Shown: positions 38,624 through 49,697 of the stretch, one piece after another
Layout: every line of letters starts with the position of its first letter
Position numbering within the stretch: the stretch's first letter is position 1
DNA from: Emydura subglobosa
Taxonomy: Eukaryota; Chordata; Testudines; Chelidae
Direction: 5' to 3'
DNA: 64,000 nt
Assembly: GCA_007922225.1 (NCBI GenBank)
Contig: ML679960.1
Span: 5,588,198-5,652,197 of the forward strand
Notes under the pieces: generated by a model
Database searches by the model: none
What the model was told of the DNA's origin: nothing
Seen by the model: the letters and a program-made list of their open reading frames with translations, nothing else
Program-made: the position numbers and the translations under genes

Positions 38624-39617
38624 CAGGGCTCCCACATGGGGGTGGCAGGAAAGGGTACTCTTTACTGGGGCCCAGAAGCCCTGAGGAGCCCAGCCCAGGC
38701 TGCAACCCTAAATTGTAGATCATGCCTGAGAATATTTATAGAAACTTATTTCCCTGTATCTATGTATCTATTGTCCAGATCTTGTAAGATGTGTTGGTGC
38801 CAATCAGAAGCAGTGTTAAAGCCGTCTCAAGCAACATTCTGAACAGTGAGTTGCTGGCCCAACCCAGGCCCTTCTCTAGAATAGAGTGTGTGTGCTTGTG
38901 CAGTTAAACTAGGACTTGTAGTTTGAGACAGAGACAGAGAGATTTGTGCTCCTCTCTGTGACATGGTCTATCGTACCAAGATCAAGAATTACCAGTCCCA
39001 GAGTTCCTTGCGCATAGGCAGGAGGGAGGGACAGCTGGTGGGAGGGGCAAAGCAAAGCACCATAAGAGAGTGGGAGCCAGTGCTGCTGCTTCTTCTGGTA
39101 GGATTTGCAGGCCCAAAATGTAAGTGTCTAATTCACTCATAGTCACACACACACACCCCATACTGGCAAGTCTGGCGGTGGCTATAAATACAAATCAGGC
39201 AGCCAGAAATGTAAGGAGGTAAAAGAAAGGGAACTAAAAGAAGCTAAAGGACACCAACCTATCCTCCAGTTTTTCAAATCAGACCAGGCCTTTCTGCAGC
39301 CAGGCAATATACTAACTAGGGAAGAAGATGAACAAAATTAAGACATTGACAGGATATAATACCTTTATAATGACCAAAAAGTTACAAAATAGTCAGCAAA
39401 CTTGTAGGACTCTCAGGCTGAGTGTTATGTTAAACAAAAATAGCAAAGAGGGGTAGGCATTCTTCAGAAATGTAGAATATGTAACAGTAATTTCAGAATT
39501 CAAACCTTTTTCATGGCTCATAAGATTGTATGTATGGAATAAGGGATTGTGGTATGTGTGTGGGAGGGGGCCCGTGTTACAAATTTGTACTGGGCCGAAA
39601 ATTATGCTTGGGCCCTG
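38624..39617 (+). mobile_element. Internally deleted hAT (ZMYM1-like) element with TSD
   Basis: The left end is 'cagggctcccacat' and the right end is 'tatgcttgggccctg', whose reverse complement is 'cagggcccaagcata'. Flanks are 'atcagaag' (38616-38623) and 'gtcggaag' (39618-39625), an 8-bp duplication with two transitions. Inside, 39171-39338 encodes a charged N-terminal segment, KYKSGSQKCKEVKERELKEA then QPILQFFKSDQ. This resembles the start of hAT transposases of the ZMYM1/DUF4371 family. The frame is then joined directly to 3' non-coding sequence (39340-39424), which also occurs next to the hAT relic at 62.3 kb. It is a non-autonomous deletion derivative. A donor-like 'gtaagt' at 39120 and an AG at 39170 suggest a small 5' intron, but this is not proven. 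Confidence 0.75.
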
Positions 39618-39625
39618 GTCGGAAG

Positions 39626-40993
39626 TAACTCCTCTGAAGTTAGAAATCCAAGTTAAACCTCCATCAGTGAGAGGGGAATCTGGCCCTTCATGTTTTCTAG
39701 AGCACTGTTATTCTGAGTGCCTAGGAACCTTTCCTGTCTTTTCTTATAGTGACTTTGAAAGAGGCTGAGAGAACCATTCACTGACTGCCTGATACATGAT
39801 TAGCTTCTAATGTAAATCATGGGAGATATTTATTACAGTAGTACCTAGAAGCCAATAAGATTGGGATATGTGATGATTTTGGGGGTACCCAGGACTGAGA
39901 GTCACCCTGTTATTCCCTGCCTCTGGCATGGAGAAGTCTTGCTTGTACTTAACTGGGTGGCAACTCCCTGACACCACCAGCTTGTTAGCCACCCAAGCAA
40001 ACTCCTCTAGGCTATGCCATCCCTTACTTCACCTTGCAGGTTACAATAGGTGTCCCGCTGAAGCATTCTCCTGCAGTGTTCAGACCTTTATCCACTGAAC
40101 TCTCACAGAAACACCAGGTCTGCCATCCCCGAAGGAACAATGGACACATCCACAGGAATGATTCAGCTCAGGGTCAGCACCTTGCTTAATATCAGAGCAC
40201 TTACATATACGTATAATGAAAACAAAAATAAGATTATCAAAGATTCAAAGTTCAAGCAATAGTGAATAGGAATATTGGAAACAGAAAAGTTACATATAAA
40301 ACAAAATCACAGCATGCTTTCTAGAGACTAAACTTAACTAACAGGTTAACCTCCTGTCTAAAGAAGTTTGTCACCCCTACAGTCCTCTGCAGCATTTCAA
40401 CCAAGATTGTCTGAAATCTTGTTTTCATAAATGTAAACTCACTGCCGGTTTACTTCTTAGGTGTAGGATGATAGGGTGTATTATGTGCCTCATAGATATA
40501 CTCCCCAAGGTGTACTGTCTTTGCATACAGTCCAGATAACCACCTGTGGTTTGGTTTTTTTCTGTGATCTTTCCATGTTGACTTCACATCTTTTTGCTAA
40601 CTTCCACTTTGTATATAAATGGGCATCTACTGTGTTAGCTTACGATGTTTCATTTACATCCAGAGAGACATTTTTCAGACATCTTGTTTGGCGCAAATAC
40701 TGTTTTTCATCCCTGCTTTGATGGAGACTTTTAAAACTATATTTTTAGCATAAAACATAACTCTTTAGATACTATTTGAACATACAGCTCACAATGATAT
40801 TAGTGACCAGTGTGACCCCAGCTTTTATTTAAGACCTCACATGACATTCTTTGGTGAACTACAATATACATACCAAAATCAAGATATTCCAGCAACACCT
40901 GTGTCAATTGGCATTATAGGGTTCTTGGGTTACAGGGGGCCATTGTGGCAGCCATTGTGAGATGGTCCCTACCTCAAAAGGTTGACAGTCTAA
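39626..40993. other. No gene seen; possible unclassified repeat
   Basis: The block 39880-40450 ('gggtacccaggactgagagt', 'gcaactccctgacacc', 'cacccaagcaaactcctct') has the feel of a diverged interspersed repeat. I cannot name the family or its ends. No coding sequence is recognised. Confidence 0.3.
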
Positions 40994-41300
40994 GTCTATC
41001 TCTACACTGTGACCTAGGGGTGGATTCCCAGTGCATGTAGACGTACTTGTGCTAGCTAGTTAAGAGCTAGCATGCATATAAACAGTTGTGTAGGCACAGT
41101 AGCATGGGCAGCGGCAGTGGAGTACAAACACTCTTGAACCTTGTGGGAAGTACTTGGCCTGGCTGAGCCGTGGTGGTGCTGCTGCTGCTGCAGCCAGGCT
41201 ACTGTGGCTACTCTGCTGTTTATGCTTGTGCTATCTCTCATCGAGCTAAAGTGAGTATACGAACACAAGTTGGGCATCTCCCTCGTAGCTTGTAGTGTAG
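40994..41300. mobile_element. Palindromic MITE with long inverted ends
   Basis: The left part 'ctctacactgtgacctag...attcccagtgcatgtagac' pairs over about 60 diverged bases with the right part '...tcatcgagctaaagtg...tagcttgtagtgtag'. 'gctagctagttaagagctag' and 'tctcatcgagcta' sit in opposite arms. The middle is GC-richer, with a GCT/GCA run at 41178-41193. This matches a frequent turtle MITE with 'ctacactg...ctagctc' arms. Non-coding. Confidence 0.55.
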
Positions 41301-41829
41301 GGGTGGCCTAACTAGGCAAGATGGGCTAAAGATGGGCAAGGATGGGGCTAAAGGAAGTTGTTGTTTCTATAGGGGTAACTGAGGTACAGATAGTGACTTG
41401 GGTAAGGTTACACAGGAAGTCTGTGGCAGGGCTGGGAATTAAACTCTGATCTTCTGAATCCCCACTCACTGCCTTACTCACAAGACCATGATTCCTCCAT
41501 AATCTAGGAAGGATACTTGCCTCACAACTACTGAAATGATGTGCAGCAAGTGGGATTTCGGGTAATGTGTTTATAAGATAAGTAACTGCTGTTTTTAACT
41601 CTAACAAGAATTGATTGGCTAGTGAAAGAAGTCAGTAAAAATGAGTTATGTGTAGCAGTTAACCTCTGTGCTGCTAGTCCTTCCTATTAATACATTTTCA
41701 CTGTGCTGACTCATTTTATGACCCTCAGACACATTGCTTTACTTTAAGCCTTGTTCAACCCAGCTTTAAAACTGAGCCAAAACAGGACCTTAATGGAAAA
41801 AAGATTCTTAGTCTCCACTAACCTTTCAT

Positions 41830-42345
41830 GGGTTGAAAAATAAGGAAGAATAAGAATGGATATGAAGACAAACTCAATAGTACCTAAATATGAAAGCAGC
41901 AAGTTTACCAGCACTGAGATGAGATATAGCCATTATGGGATGTGAGTGGAATATTAGTAACAGATCAGGTTGACGTTACTAAAGGGACATAAGGAACTAA
42001 AAGAATATTTAGTCTCTGTATTTGTAAAAGCACCAGACTGGGATAGGCTTCATGAAGGTGCTGGGAATGAAGTGTGAAAGGAATTTGCAGATTATAGTAT
42101 TTTATGTTAATAGGAAGGAAAATTAATAGAGAGTATTAAAAAAGTAACCATTGCAATGAAGCAGATAATTAGCCAGTTAGAACTATTAGAAATTGACAAA
42201 AGACAAAGCCCAAAGGAATTGCATCTCAGATCTCTGCAGGAAGTGGCAAGGGAAATAAGGCCTTTGACAATGATTTTTAGTTACTTCATAAGGGGTTTGG
42301 CTACCTTTGGAGAACTGAACAGTGACTAACGGCTGTTCTGACCAC
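41830..42345 (+). mobile_element. CR1-type LINE fragment (early RT region)
   Basis: A short readable block, IDKRQSPKELHLRSLQEVAR then EIRPLTMIFSYFIRG, corresponds to the 'KSPGPDG-h-R-LKELA-EI--PL--IF' segment just before the RT palm in CR1 proteins. The conserved PGPDG is worn to SPKE. Upstream sequence is frameshifted and AT-rich. No 3' end is present. This is an old internal fragment, and its borders are approximate. Confidence 0.55.
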
Positions 42346-42525
42346 ATACAAGAAAAGCAAATGCTATTAATATTTGTCTGCTTGTTTTTTTACTTTTATA
42401 GGGAATTTTCTCAGTAGGATGTGCTACCTTAGGTCTGGATCTTGCAAACACTTGTGCACTTACTTAAAGCTTAAATGACATCTTGTCATTCACTGTGCCT
42501 TTGTATGTTTAGTTTTTCACTCTTA

Positions 42526-42780
42526 GCCCTGGTCTACACTTACCTGGCAGTAGCTTGTGTAACTCCCATCGACTGCTGTGCTTCCCTTCTGTGAGCCATC
42601 TTCACTGCACTGCGCTGATGAGAATTGTGTTCCCGTGGATGCAGCGCTACGCCACTTGAGGGGGTGGATTTACTGCATCGACTTCCTGATTGATTGAGCG
42701 GGTCTACATTGACTGCTCAATCAATCCAGAAAGATTGATCTGATGGCAGCAACTTTGCCTCCATCAGTATAGACATGCCC
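42526..42780. mobile_element. Harbinger-like MITE, copy 3
   Basis: This is a 255-bp element flanked by TTA at 42523-42525 and 42781-42783. The left end is 'gccctggtctacact' and the right end is 'agtatagacatgccc', reverse complement 'gggcatgtctatact'. Interior blocks 'aactcccatcgact', 'gatgcagcgctacg', 'gattgagcgggtcta' and 'gctcaatcaatccaga' line up in order with copies 1 and 2. Its length is one base from that of copy 1. Non-coding. Confidence 0.65.
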
Positions 42781-43249
42781 TTAGATTGAGATCCAGGCAT
42801 GAAAGATGATAGTTTGTATAATGTTACCTCCGTGTTAATTTAAAAAGTCAAATATTTAACCTACCCAAAAGTGGTATTGTCACAGTTATGGGTCTAGCTT
42901 CACCTCTCTCCACTTTCTGGTAGCTCTGAATGCTCCTACTTTTGTACAGGTATGATTACCTGCCCTTTCCTGGTTACTTTATGTGGCCAGTCCACAATCA
43001 AATCAAAGTTAAAATATGGGTGAAAAGGACGGCACTAAGAAAATAGTACAGTTTACAAAATGAGGATCTAGGATAACTATTTGTTATATAACGTAGGCAT
43101 CATGACAGCCATGTAGTACAAAGCAGTTTTGCATAGATTTTCTTTTGTTTATTTCTTTCCGAACCAAGTCGCTTAAGTAGTTCATCTTTATCCTTGCTCC
43201 ACTTTTCATGAGCCCCAAGAACAAAGTAATAAAAGGAGACAATGTTACA

Positions 43250-46150
43250 TCAGGAAATCTTTTTGATTTCCACCGCCAGCTCAGAGTAGTACTCTAGCTT
43301 CTCCCTATGGGCTGCATCCAAACTCCATTCCCAATGGACCATAATATCATCCACAGTGGCTATATTCTCTCTAACACACACAACATCAAGCTTTCTTAAA
43401 TTACCATCCTTATTCCTGGTATGTGGTTCTACCAATGCTTTCCAGCCCAATTTATTTGTTTTGTCAGTCAGTGCCTGGAGTACTTTGTTATGTCTTCTAA
43501 TCCGGGCATCCTTTATTTTAAAATATTGTCCAGAAATATGGGGAATTGTCTCCTTAGCTGACTTACACTATCTGCACATCACATTAATACCTTGCTTACC
43601 TCTGGCTAGTGTTTCCCTAGTAGGATGAACATTAATCTTCAATTGCAATGAAGCTATCAGAGTAGAGGATGTGACCAAAAAAGGTCATTACATACACGAT
43701 AGCTCTTAAAATACTTTATACTAAATCTTTTCCAATAAATTGATAATGATGGGCCTACCCAACTGTAGTTAGAAGCCTCAGGCTTTCTCCCTTTGTGAAT
43801 TATCATGTTGCAAATTTGAACCAAAAGTTTAGTCAAAGCTAAGCCACCATCTTTGATTCTTGAATAAAACAGTGGGCCATCAGCGGTACATGGTGGGAGA
43901 TTAAATATATTCTTAATATTTTTCTTAACCAAAATATCTAAACTATTTTAAAAGGATGATCACTCAGTAGTAAATTATAAAACAATTAGGTAAAATGTAA
44001 ACTTTTAAAATTAGACAATTTTGGGGCTGCATTAAGAAGAGTCCTATAAAGACTGGTACACCAGCCAATCAATTTAATACTCAAAGATGCATCAACAATC
44101 CCAGCCACAGATCTACACAAGCACTCAAATATTTTTCAAATTGGCCAGTTTGCACAGTCTGCCTGATCTCCAATTGTCATTTGGATTAACAATGTAAATT
44201 TTGAGTTTGGTAAAATATGGAATAATTTTGTCTTCTTAATATTAACTTTAAGACTAGCATAGGTACAAAATTGATAAAATTTCTACATTCTCCATCATAA
44301 CCCTCATAGGAACCACTCAAAATGGCCACATTGTTGGCAAATGCCAAAACAGAGGTTTTTTCTCCTACACAGAACTGCACCCCTCATACTCTATCTTTGA
44401 CAAAAGGGGACCCATAGCAATATTGAACAGTACTGGAGATGAGATCTCCTTATTTCACCAACTACAAATTGGAATAGACTCAGTGTAATCTTTGCCCATG
44501 CAAATTTTTGTTGAGCAATTATTATAAAGATCTTTAACTTCAAACCTTTCACTAATACTGAATTCTTTGAGACCATATATAATATGTCCACGATCTACTG
44601 AGTCAAGTGCTTTGGCCAGATCTACAAAGACAATAGCAATTTCATGTTCCCTATGTTTAGCTACTTTAATTGTTATTTTAAATGGATGTGTATTCCTCGC
44701 ATATGGAAATAAAAAAGTCCTTTTTGTCTGTGACATTTTAATTGCACAAGTTAATCGGATCACTAAAATTTTGGAATATATTCTATGCCAAACTGATCAA
44801 GTTGTTATAGGTCTCCATGAGGAGAGAGGAGCAAGATATTCAGGATCTTGAACTTTTGGGGTTAAAAATGTTCTATTTTCTTTCAAATATTCCTGAATTT
44901 GTAAATTTTTAAAAAAACAAATATTTTTTAAAATTATATGGGAATTTAAATTTCCCCAAAGATAATAAACTGTAACTCATTCAGGACCAGGGGCACTATT
45001 TCTATGGATAGCTTCTATTGTCTCTCAAACTTCATCAGTTTATATTGGTCTCATCAAAAGATTTTCTGCTTGCTCTTTTTCTGGGGGCCACCATAAATGT
45101 CCACATAAATGTCCAACTTTATCCAAAATTTATAACTAATAGTGCTCAATCTCGTTAGAGCTAAATATTGTTTTTCCTTTATCTGGCTCCCCCATAATAA
45201 TAATAATGCATGCCGATCTCTTTTTATCCTTTTCAAACAAAGTTTGATAGAATTTAAAATGGATTTTTTCAGTAGCATATCTCTTTACTGAAAGTGATAG
45301 CCTCTTCCCTTCACAGATGTTTTTATTACCACTAATATTATTTTCGATCTTTGTAGCTGATGATGGTAGGAGAGAAGTTCTAGGGACTTTCACCAATGAT
45401 TTGCACTGCTCCTCCATGATACTCCAGGTAACTGGAGCTGTCTTCATACTGCCCAGACTATTTTCTGTCTCTTCCAAAGTATTTAAAATCTGTTCTACAT
45501 TCCCACTGTTCCTAAGTGTCTTGGGCATGCTATTGATCTTAAGATATTCCTTTAATGATCTAATCCTTTCATGTGGTGGTGGAACTTGCAATATGATCCC
45601 ACCAAGTTGATTCTCTGAATCTTGAACCACATTTGCTAATGCTTCTTTAGCCCTTCCCCCCACTTTTTTTTGGCCAAATCTCTTCTCTTATCCGTTATTT
45701 GTTGTTGTCTTTTCAGTTAAATCTCAATACATCTATTAATATTCCTAATCCCAACATATTTGATCTCTAATTGAATTAGAAGTTCAATTTCTTCTGATGG
45801 CTATACTCGACAATGAGAATTATTAACTATCATCCTGGCTTCTTTTCTCTCTTCATTCCTAGCTGCTGGGTATTTATGACAGTCATGTTGACTCAACCCA
45901 GATCTGGTGTGGAAGGCAAAACCACATAGGAAACAGGCCAAACCTTTCTTTGGGCTGGATATTTCCTTAGGCAAGCATTTGGGGAAATGGCATGCAACTT
46001 GTGGAAATGGAAATACTTACTGTACTTGCTGATGTTTGACTCTTATGATTGTACTTGTGTATGTAATATTAATGTGCTTTGCCCACTTGCCAAAGGTTGC
46101 TAAAACCTGAGGACATAATGGACAATTATAGCACTCTATATAGCACCCAT
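43250..46150 (-). mobile_element. R2-clade non-LTR retrotransposon relic
   Basis: Read on the minus strand, the domains come in R2 order with many frameshifts. A zinc finger CPLCPQVLATFGKWAKHI lies at about 46120. A second, CFLCGFAFHTRSGLSQHDCH, lies at 45880-45940. A Myb-like block EEIELLIQLEIKYVGIRNIN is at 45740-45800. A linker containing EKDKKRSACIIIIMGEPDKG follows, near 45200. RT then runs from RNSAPGPE at about 45000 through FVDLAKALDSVDRGHIIYGL at about 44600. Next come NIKNIFNLPPCTADGP (43880) and a worn Cys-His knuckle near 43570 in which the middle Cys pair spans a stop. Last is a restriction-like endonuclease end, LRKLDVVCVREN then KLEYYSELAVEIKK (43250-43450). The active-site FADD reads FANN. 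No rRNA gene surrounds it. It is inactive. Confidence 0.8.
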
Positions 46151-46187
46151 CCTTATACTAATTGTTATGTATCTATTGCCCTCAGGA

Positions 46188-46713
46188 TTAAAAAAATGAC
46201 TGTGTAAAATTATTAGTATAACCAGGGGCGTCCACAGGAATAAAAATTTGGCCACTTTTGGAGGGACATATTCTGTGCTCCCGCTGTGATCCTGGAGGCT
46301 GAGGAGTTCTGTGCCCCTGCAAATTATTGAGAGGGAGCTTGCTCACCCTTTTGCACAGCCTTGAGTACAACCAGTCTCAAACAAATACAGGTCATCTAAT
46401 GTATCTAAACACTTGTCATAAAAAACTAGGTTTAGAGGCATTCCATTCCAACTCATTAAAAAGGCTGTTAGCAGAAACCAATTGTAAAAATGCTGGAAGA
46501 ATACCTCTCACCTCGCCATTGACACTATATGATCCTCTTCTCCACACGGAGATCACATTCTTCCCCACTGTGGGTCTTCCACGCACGTACAAGACCCTAA
46601 TGAACAGGATCATAGCCTCTATCAGATCCCTAACATATTTAACATTGGCAGCAGGGACATTAAAGCTGGCAGAGGGGGCATTGTTAATTCTGTCCAGCAC
46701 CAACCTGGTATAA
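46188..46713 (-). other. Unexplained open island upstream of the R2 relic
   Basis: A 95-codon minus frame (46416-46703) and a second minus frame (46188-46370) lie about 40-570 bp upstream of the first R2-like zinc finger, in the same direction. The plus strand is also open for 128 codons (46327-46713). The minus protein, with YVRDLIEAMILFIRVLYVRG and a TVGKN block, is not recognised. It could be the variable N-terminus or 5' UTR of the R2 element. It could equally be an unrelated repeat or chance. Confidence 0.25.
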
Positions 46714-47220
46714 AGAAGAGTATTTAATTTCTGAATAAATTTAAAAATATAACCTTTACTGGGGGGGCGGGAAGTGTTCAGTTTCTAGGACTTACCTGCC
46801 AGTGAATGGAATCTCACTATTTATACATTGAGAATTTAGATGCACTATGCTTATTGCTATGCAGGCTCATCTCTGTTTGGGCACCTGCTTCATCCTTTCT
46901 TGAGAAACATGTGACCCACAATATTGACCAACAATCTTTTTAAAACAAAGTGTTTTTAGATATAAGTCAGAAAAAATCAAAGACAAATGAAAGAGATCCT
47001 GCAGGAGGTTGAATACTTTTAATATCCATTAATTGTAACCATCTAGGCATACACACCAGCTAGTAAGAAACATTCAGTGGCTTGCAGGATTAGGTTCTAC
47101 ACTTAGACTGGAAAACAAATTATTTACCCTATTAAACATTATATAAAATCCATTTTAGTTAATAAAGTATTAACCCATTGGGTCCTATTGACTCACTTTG
47201 AAGGCATCAGATATATGATC
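46714..47220. other. No gene seen
   Basis: AT-rich spacer between the R2 region and the GC-rich Tx1 block. The composition changes sharply at about 47220. Confidence 0.45.
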
Positions 47221-47569
47221 AGCTCACCCGCGCTCCACCTGATGGCTTGAAGTGCAGGTGGGAGGGAGCTCGTCCGCCACCTGGCCCCTACCATCAGGCC
47301 AGAGCTCTTGACCCAGTTGACCCGGGAGGAGGAGGCTGCTGAGTAGACGGCCAGGCAGGTCTCCAGCCGCACCAGGTCGCCCGGGTCCTGGACCGCAACG
47401 AGCACATCGTCAGCGTATGCTGACAGGACCAGCCTCTCAGCTCTGGCTCACAGAGCACCAACTCTGTCAGCCTCCGGCGGAGGAGACAGAGGAAGGGCTC
47501 AATGGCCAGGGCATACAGCTGGTCCGACAGCGGACAGCCTTGACACATGCCTCACCCGAGTAGGAGAGT
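47221..47569 (-). mobile_element. Tx1-type L1 LINE, partial RT copy (A)
   Basis: The minus strand reads GMCQGCPLSDQLYALAIEPF then, after frameshifts, MLVAVQDPGDLVRLETCLAV and VNWVKSSGLMVGARWR. This is the RT palm around the catalytic motif of a Tx1-clade L1. It aligns to 49345-49685 of the neighbouring copy at roughly 90% identity by eye. It starts at the same base of the element and stops abruptly at 47221. It lies immediately downstream of the neighbour's 3' end, in the same orientation. Confidence 0.8.
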
Positions 47570-49685
47570 GGTCCTATTTGTAAACCAGGAAGTGGGTAGG
47601 TGCAAGCCCATCCACTGCTAATGGCCCCTCCCCCAGCCTAAGGGGAGGGGCACTGGACCCGGGATACAACTAATGTCAGGGGACAACTATTGAAAAAACA
47701 GGGAGGGGTGTGGGGGTCACAGGGTCAAACGAAGGAAACGGGAACGGGACACTGAGCAGAGAACCCTGGACAGCATCCACTGCTCCCGGAAGGTGTCGAC
47801 GGAGCCGGTGGACGCTGCCCAGAAGAACTCTGCCCAGATACGTGAGCGAAGAAGGGAACGGAAAGAGGCCCCACAGTCGCAGAGCGCCTCCCCAGACACA
47901 CTCCCCTCCCTGGTATTATAGATGGTGACTTTGGCTAGGGCCAACAGGAGGTTGACGAGGAGGTCCCGCGACTTTGTGGGGCTCTGACGTGGTGTGCATA
48001 AATAAACAAGTGCGGGGAAAAGTGCAGCCAGAACCTCAGCAGGAGGTTCTGGAAGAGCCAGAAGAGGGGCTGCAGCATGGCGCACTCCAGGTATGCGTGC
48101 GCCAGGGTCTCCCTCGTGTCGCAGAAGGGGCAGGTGTCGGAGTAGGGGTAAACCGCGCCAAGTACACACCCGTGCTCACGACTCCGTGAAGGAGCCACCA
48201 ACTGATGTCCCTGGCAAGCCATGGGGTCAAGGTGGAATACAGGCTGGCCCACCGGGGGTCCCCGCCCTCCGTAGGTGGCAGCAGGTCCTGCCACTTAGTG
48301 TTGGGGCAGGACGCAAGGGCGGGGAAGTGAAGAGTATGGAGCACAAGTGTGTAAAGGTGGTCTCTCGGCGCCGTTTGGAAAGGGGCCAACTGCAGATTGT
48401 GCAGCCGGCTTGGTGCATGGGGGGGGCAAGCGGGCTCGTGGGGCCGGGGCCCAATGGAGAGTGCCAGAGGGCCAGGGCTGAGGGGCGGGCGGGGAGCACC
48501 CTCTCCCAGGACCCACTCAAGGTAGACGTGAGCAGGGGGGGCAAGGCTGCCCACACCTCCTGGAGTATGCGCCGGGGGGTTCGAAGGGTGGAATGCCCCA
48601 TGCGCCGAGCCAGCGCATGGGGGTCCACCCAGTCCCCCCAGTCGTAGTCCAGGAGGTCTCTGATCTTGGTGACTCCCACCAGGACCAGCCTCCGTCGCAC
48701 CGAGCGGGTCTCCGCCACCTGCACACCGAGTTGGGGGTTGTGTAGCAGGGGCTCCGCAAGGAGATCCTCCCCCTCGGGGACCGCAAGGGGCCTGGAGGCA
48801 GAGACCAGCCTCCAGGTCCGAAGGAGGTCCCAGTAGAAGACTGGCAGCTCGGAGAGGTCTCGCGGAAGACCCCTCGGATGGAGATAAAAGAGCTGTCGGT
48901 CATATCGGAGCCCTCGTGGTGGCAGAGGAAGGCGTGCGCCAAGTGGCTCCACGCCGGAGTACCTGCACCATATAGGAGTCTCTGCAGGGCCTGGAGGTGG
49001 AAGGCGTGGACCTGGCTGCAGATGCAGCACAGGCCCTGCCCTCCCTCCTCCTGGGGGAGACTCAGGATCCCTGCAGAGACCCAGTGCAGTCCTGGTCAAA
49101 AGAACTCCAGAACCGTCTTCTGGAGGTAGGCCAGGAAGCTCAGGGTCGGGACCAGGGTGTTGAGCCGGTGCCAGAGCATGGACAGGACCAGCTGGTTGAG
49201 CACCAGCGCCCTCTCCTGAAGGGAGAGGCACCAGAGCAGTCCTGTCCATCTCCGCAGCCGCCCAACCACCCTGTCCTCCAAATCCTGCCAGTTCACTGCC
49301 GGAGAGGGATGGGTGGCAGAAAGGTAAACGCCCAGATAGAGCAGCGGACCTGCGCTCCACCAGATAGCTTGAAGTGCGGGTGGGAGGGAGCTCGCCCGCC
49401 ACCCGGCCCCTACTGTCAATCCAGAGCTCTTGGCCCAGTTGACCCGGGCGGAGGAGGCCGCTGAGTAGATAGCCAGGCAGGCCTCCAGCCACGCCAGGTC
49501 GCCCGGGTCCTGGACCGCGAGGAGCACATCATCGGCATACGCTGACAGAACCAGCCTCAGCTCTGGCTCATGGAGCACCAACCCTGTCAGCCTCCAGTGG
49601 AGGAGACAGAGGAAGGGCTCAATGGCCAGGGTGTACAGCTGGCCCGACAGCCTTGACACATGCCTCACCTGAGTAGGAGAGTGGT
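47570..49685 (-). mobile_element. Tx1-type L1 LINE, 5'-truncated copy (B)
   Basis: The 5' end of the copy is at 49685 in the RT palm. YADD is intact (LSAYADDVLLAVQDPGDL) and is followed by RRWTGLLWCLSLQERALVLN. The protein then moves through at least three frames: RYDRQLFYLHPRGLPRDLSE at 48850; LEPLLHNPQL-like and LLDYDWGDWVDPHALARRMG at 48620; HLYTLVLHTLHFPALASCPN at 48330. A C-x2-C-x7-H-x4-C knuckle (CPFCDTRETLAHAYLEC) lies near 48100, and the protein ends at the stop near 47717. A short 3' UTR, with 'cccacttcctggtttaca' on the minus strand, follows to 47570. Several frameshifts make it inactive. The long plus and minus frames over this GC-rich block are shadows. Confidence 0.88.
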
Positions 49686-49697
49686 AGAAGACAGAAA

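Noticed and set aside
48093..48647. 184-codon plus open frame
   Set aside because: It lies antisense over the Tx1 LINE. High GC removes stops on both strands, and the protein is Arg/Gly-rich without any domain.
48227..49492. 421-codon minus open frame, the longest in the window
   Set aside because: Only the middle part matches the Tx1 LINE protein. Its start and end are out-of-frame readings of the same GC-rich element, so it is not a separate gene.
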